Notes under the pieces: generated by a model
The model's database searches: none
What the model saw: the letters and a program-made list of their open reading frames with translations, nothing else
Told to the model about the DNA's origin: nothing
NCBI GenBank assembly: GCA_028571685.1
Contig: CM053146.1
Span: 112,753,431 to 112,817,430, forward strand
Source: Heterohyrax brucei
Lineage: Eukaryota > Chordata > Mammalia > Hyracoidea > Procaviidae
DNA: 64,000 bases
Direction: 5' to 3'
Shown: in pieces, positions 62,251 through 64,000 of the stretch
Layout: each line of letters begins with the position of its first letter
Numbering within the stretch: position 1 is the stretch's first letter
Translations under genes and position numbers: made by a program

Positions 62251-62444
62251 TGTTGTGTGCCACTGAGTTGATCTGGAGATAAAGTGACTCTACAGGATAG
62301 AGTAGAGGTGCCCTAGAGAGTTTCCTACTCTGTGATCTTTAAGGGGAACAGATTGTCAGGTCTCTTCTCTGAGTTGCTACTGAGCTTGAACTAGTGACGT
62401 TTTGGTAAACAGATGAACGCTTAACCACTGTACCACAAGGTTCC
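62251..62444 (-). mobile_element. AfroSINE, diverged
   Basis: On the + strand it reads TGTTGTGTGCCACTGAGTTG at the tail, GACTCTACAGGATAGAGTAG in the body, and CTTAACCACTGTACCACAAG then GTTCC at the head. Confidence 0.75.
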
Positions 62445-62559
62445 TTACTATCTTTTTACATTCAGCAAATAATTTTTAGTAATCAATTACACTTTTATTT
62501 TTAAGGTTCTAATTAAGAAATCAGGATAATCAAACAGAGCCTTCTGATCACATAATCAG

Positions 62560-64000
62560 TCCCAAGACACGGCACAGGGCTGTTAATTGGGACTTCATAC
62601 CACTAAGCGAAAAACCTCGTCTCTTTCACTGACTCCCGCTCCTGGCTAGCCCTGGCTCTCACAGACTGAAGGTAAACGCACCATTTTGACTTTTTTTTTT
62701 CTCTGTCTTGGCTTGGGGGCGGAGCTGGGTCTTGCGTAGCGGCTAGACTCAGACACACTGCTGGGGGGATAGGCAGGCGAAATTTCCATATTTTCAGAGC
62801 CAGGGTTAGGACTCTGTTAATCTAACCACTTTGAGCTTGGCGTTTTATATCTGCCTCAGCGGGGTTTGTATGGAATTTTGCAGTGTGTGGGACGCCATGT
62901 TGGTACCGAGATTTTACCAGGACCTAATTCTTAGCCTGGGAGCCTGCTCCTGCAAACAGGACAGCGCTTTTCCAACAGAAAAGCAGTAATTTACCGAAGG
63001 CCACCTACGTTGGGGGCCCTGCAACAGAATGAGAGGCATCACTACCTCTCGGCATCTTTAGCCCTTCTGTCTGCTGCCTGTGTGGAGGATGCCATCTTGG
63101 GTAAGATGGCCGCAGCTGGACCTAATTCTCAGCTTGGGAGACAGAGCCTGCCCACAAGAGAGCACTTTTCTATCACAAAAGCAGTACTCGACGCACTGTT
63201 GCCTAAGGCTAGGCCCTGTCAGCAGAGGCCAACCAGGGCAGTAGCACTGCTGTATTCTGAACTAGTTTGTTGTCATCTGGGGTTGGATACAGTGGCACTT
63301 ACTTTGTCAGCTGAGAAGAGGGACCTATACACCTGAAAACCTAACTGACTTGTGAACTGGTCAGATTCCTTTTGCTTTGCATTTTAAGACAGCCTAGAGA
63401 AACATTTGCAATCCATCCTCTCAGTACCTCTTCCAGCCTCTACCTAATCACATGGGACCCAAAAAGCAACAGACACTTGTGGCATACAAGAAATCAGCCA
63501 TGGCTTCAGAAGGCTCCCAAACAAAGCAACCAAGGAGTTTTCCAGATGAAGAAACTTTTATGAAAGCATCACGAAATGAATACAAAATTACTATATACAA
63601 AGCTCTTATAGACCTTATACAAAATGCAGCAGAACACAATGAAAAATCAAGCAAGCTGTTCGATCTGATGGAAAACCAGTACTCTGAAATCCAACAGATC
63701 AAGAACAAAATCAAAGACATAGAAAATTCAATGCAAAGCCAAGAAAACAGAATGGAACAAATAGAAAAAAGAATCTGTGACTTGGAAGACAAAGCTACTG
63801 ATGCCAGCGTCTATGAGCAGAAATCAGAAAAAAGAAGCAAGAAAAATGAAGAAACATTAAGAAGAAAAATGAAGAAACATTAAGAAGCATGTGGGACTCT
63901 ATTAAGAGGAACAACCTTCGATTGATTGGAGTCCCTGAACAGGGTGAGACATCTGAGAACACAGAGAGTATCGTTGCTGAGCTGCTGAAAGAAAACTTCC
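62560..64000 (+). mobile_element. L1 LINE, 5' UTR and ORF1, running off the window
   Basis: The 5' UTR (about 62560-63451, left limit uncertain) is GC- and CpG-richer than its surroundings and includes AAGATGGCCGCAGCTGG. ORF1 starts at 63452 with MGPKKQQTLVAYKKSAMASE. A coiled coil follows (IQQIKNKIKDIENSMQSQEN, RMEQIEKRICDLEDKATDAS), and then the RRM entry SMWDSIKRNNLRLIGVPEQG in another frame. A 23-base direct duplication (63841-63863 repeated at 63864-63886) shifts the frame and gives a stop at 63881-63883. ORF2 would lie beyond the window. The element looks younger than the L1 at 30513, because ORF1 is otherwise clean. It is antisense to RAPH1. Confidence 0.88.
62870..63240 (+). repeat. 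Diverged repeat units in the L1 5' UTR
   Basis: Two units about 198 bases apart share blocks: GACCTAATTCTTAGCCTGGG (62921) against GACCTAATTCTCAGCTTGGG (63119), and GCTTTTCCAACAGAAAAGCA against ACTTTTCTATCACAAAAGCA. They differ in sequence from the units in the L1 at 36600-37620. Confidence 0.6.

Larger units (their letters stand above)
44080..62559 (-). other. RAPH1: RAPH1 5'-side intron(s), partly repeats
   Basis: This is the intronic region upstream of the certain exons and holds two candidate cassette exons (51560-51634 and 57253-57333). Interspersed repeats are listed separately. The AT-rich stretches 44080-46778, 46934-47859, 50400-51559, 51635-52073, 52237-52948, 53101-54514, 55136-56502, 56833-57252 and 57334-58828 hold nothing further that I can name. 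The RAPH1 N-terminal exons are not in the window. Confidence 0.75.

Noticed and set aside
63010-63336. A 108-codon + strand frame before L1 ORF1
   Set aside because: It lies in the repeated L1 5' UTR, has no match to a known protein and differs between repeat units.

Overview
The window is nuclear DNA of a placental mammal. Two conserved vertebrate genes are visible as spliced exons, and the background is L1, MIR, L2 and hAT repeats. The most abundant young SINE is a tRNA-type element with a tail like GAGTCGACTCGACGGCACC, which I recognise from memory as AfroSINE. An RTE-type LINE sharing that tail is also present. Together these point to Afrotheria, most likely an elephant. The species call is inference, and no database was searched.

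Layout. The left end (1-11672) is the 3' end of ABI2 on the + strand: a proline-rich exon (399-566), the terminal exon with the whole SH3 domain (6770-6945), and a 3' UTR of up to about 4.7 kb with a proximal and a distal poly(A) signal. About 1 kb of sequence with nothing I recognise follows. From about 12645 to beyond the right edge lies RAPH1 (lamellipodin) on the - strand, tail to tail with ABI2. Its long 3' UTR (12645-18163) and last exon (18164-20146, the proline-rich C-terminus) are followed by nine further coding exons out to 44079. These encode the coiled segment, the RA domain and the PH domain in the expected order and with matching intron phases. Two more in-frame, well-spliced candidate cassette exons lie at 51560-51634 and 57253-57333. 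The N-terminal exons are outside the window.

The introns hold the mobile elements. There is a nested L1 and old-repeat block at 1010-3745. An RTE fragment (29535-30512) abuts a near full-length L1 (30513-37790, - strand) whose 5' UTR consists of tandem units of about 240 bp. A degenerate Tc1/mariner-type transposon lies at 39225-40131, and the 5' end of a second L1 runs off the right edge. More than a dozen AfroSINEs and several tail-only SINE scraps are scattered through RAPH1, one of them inside its 3' UTR with a perfect target-site duplication. I saw no retrovirus-like element, CRISPR array or RNA gene.

Functionally the two host genes belong together. ABI2 is a subunit of the WAVE actin-nucleation regulator, and its SH3 domain is the class of domain that binds lamellipodin's proline-rich tail. 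Lamellipodin also recruits Ena/VASP proteins to the leading edge. No wholly new gene system was evident. The items most worth a second look are the two candidate RAPH1 exons, the mariner-like remnant and the monomer-type L1 5' UTR.
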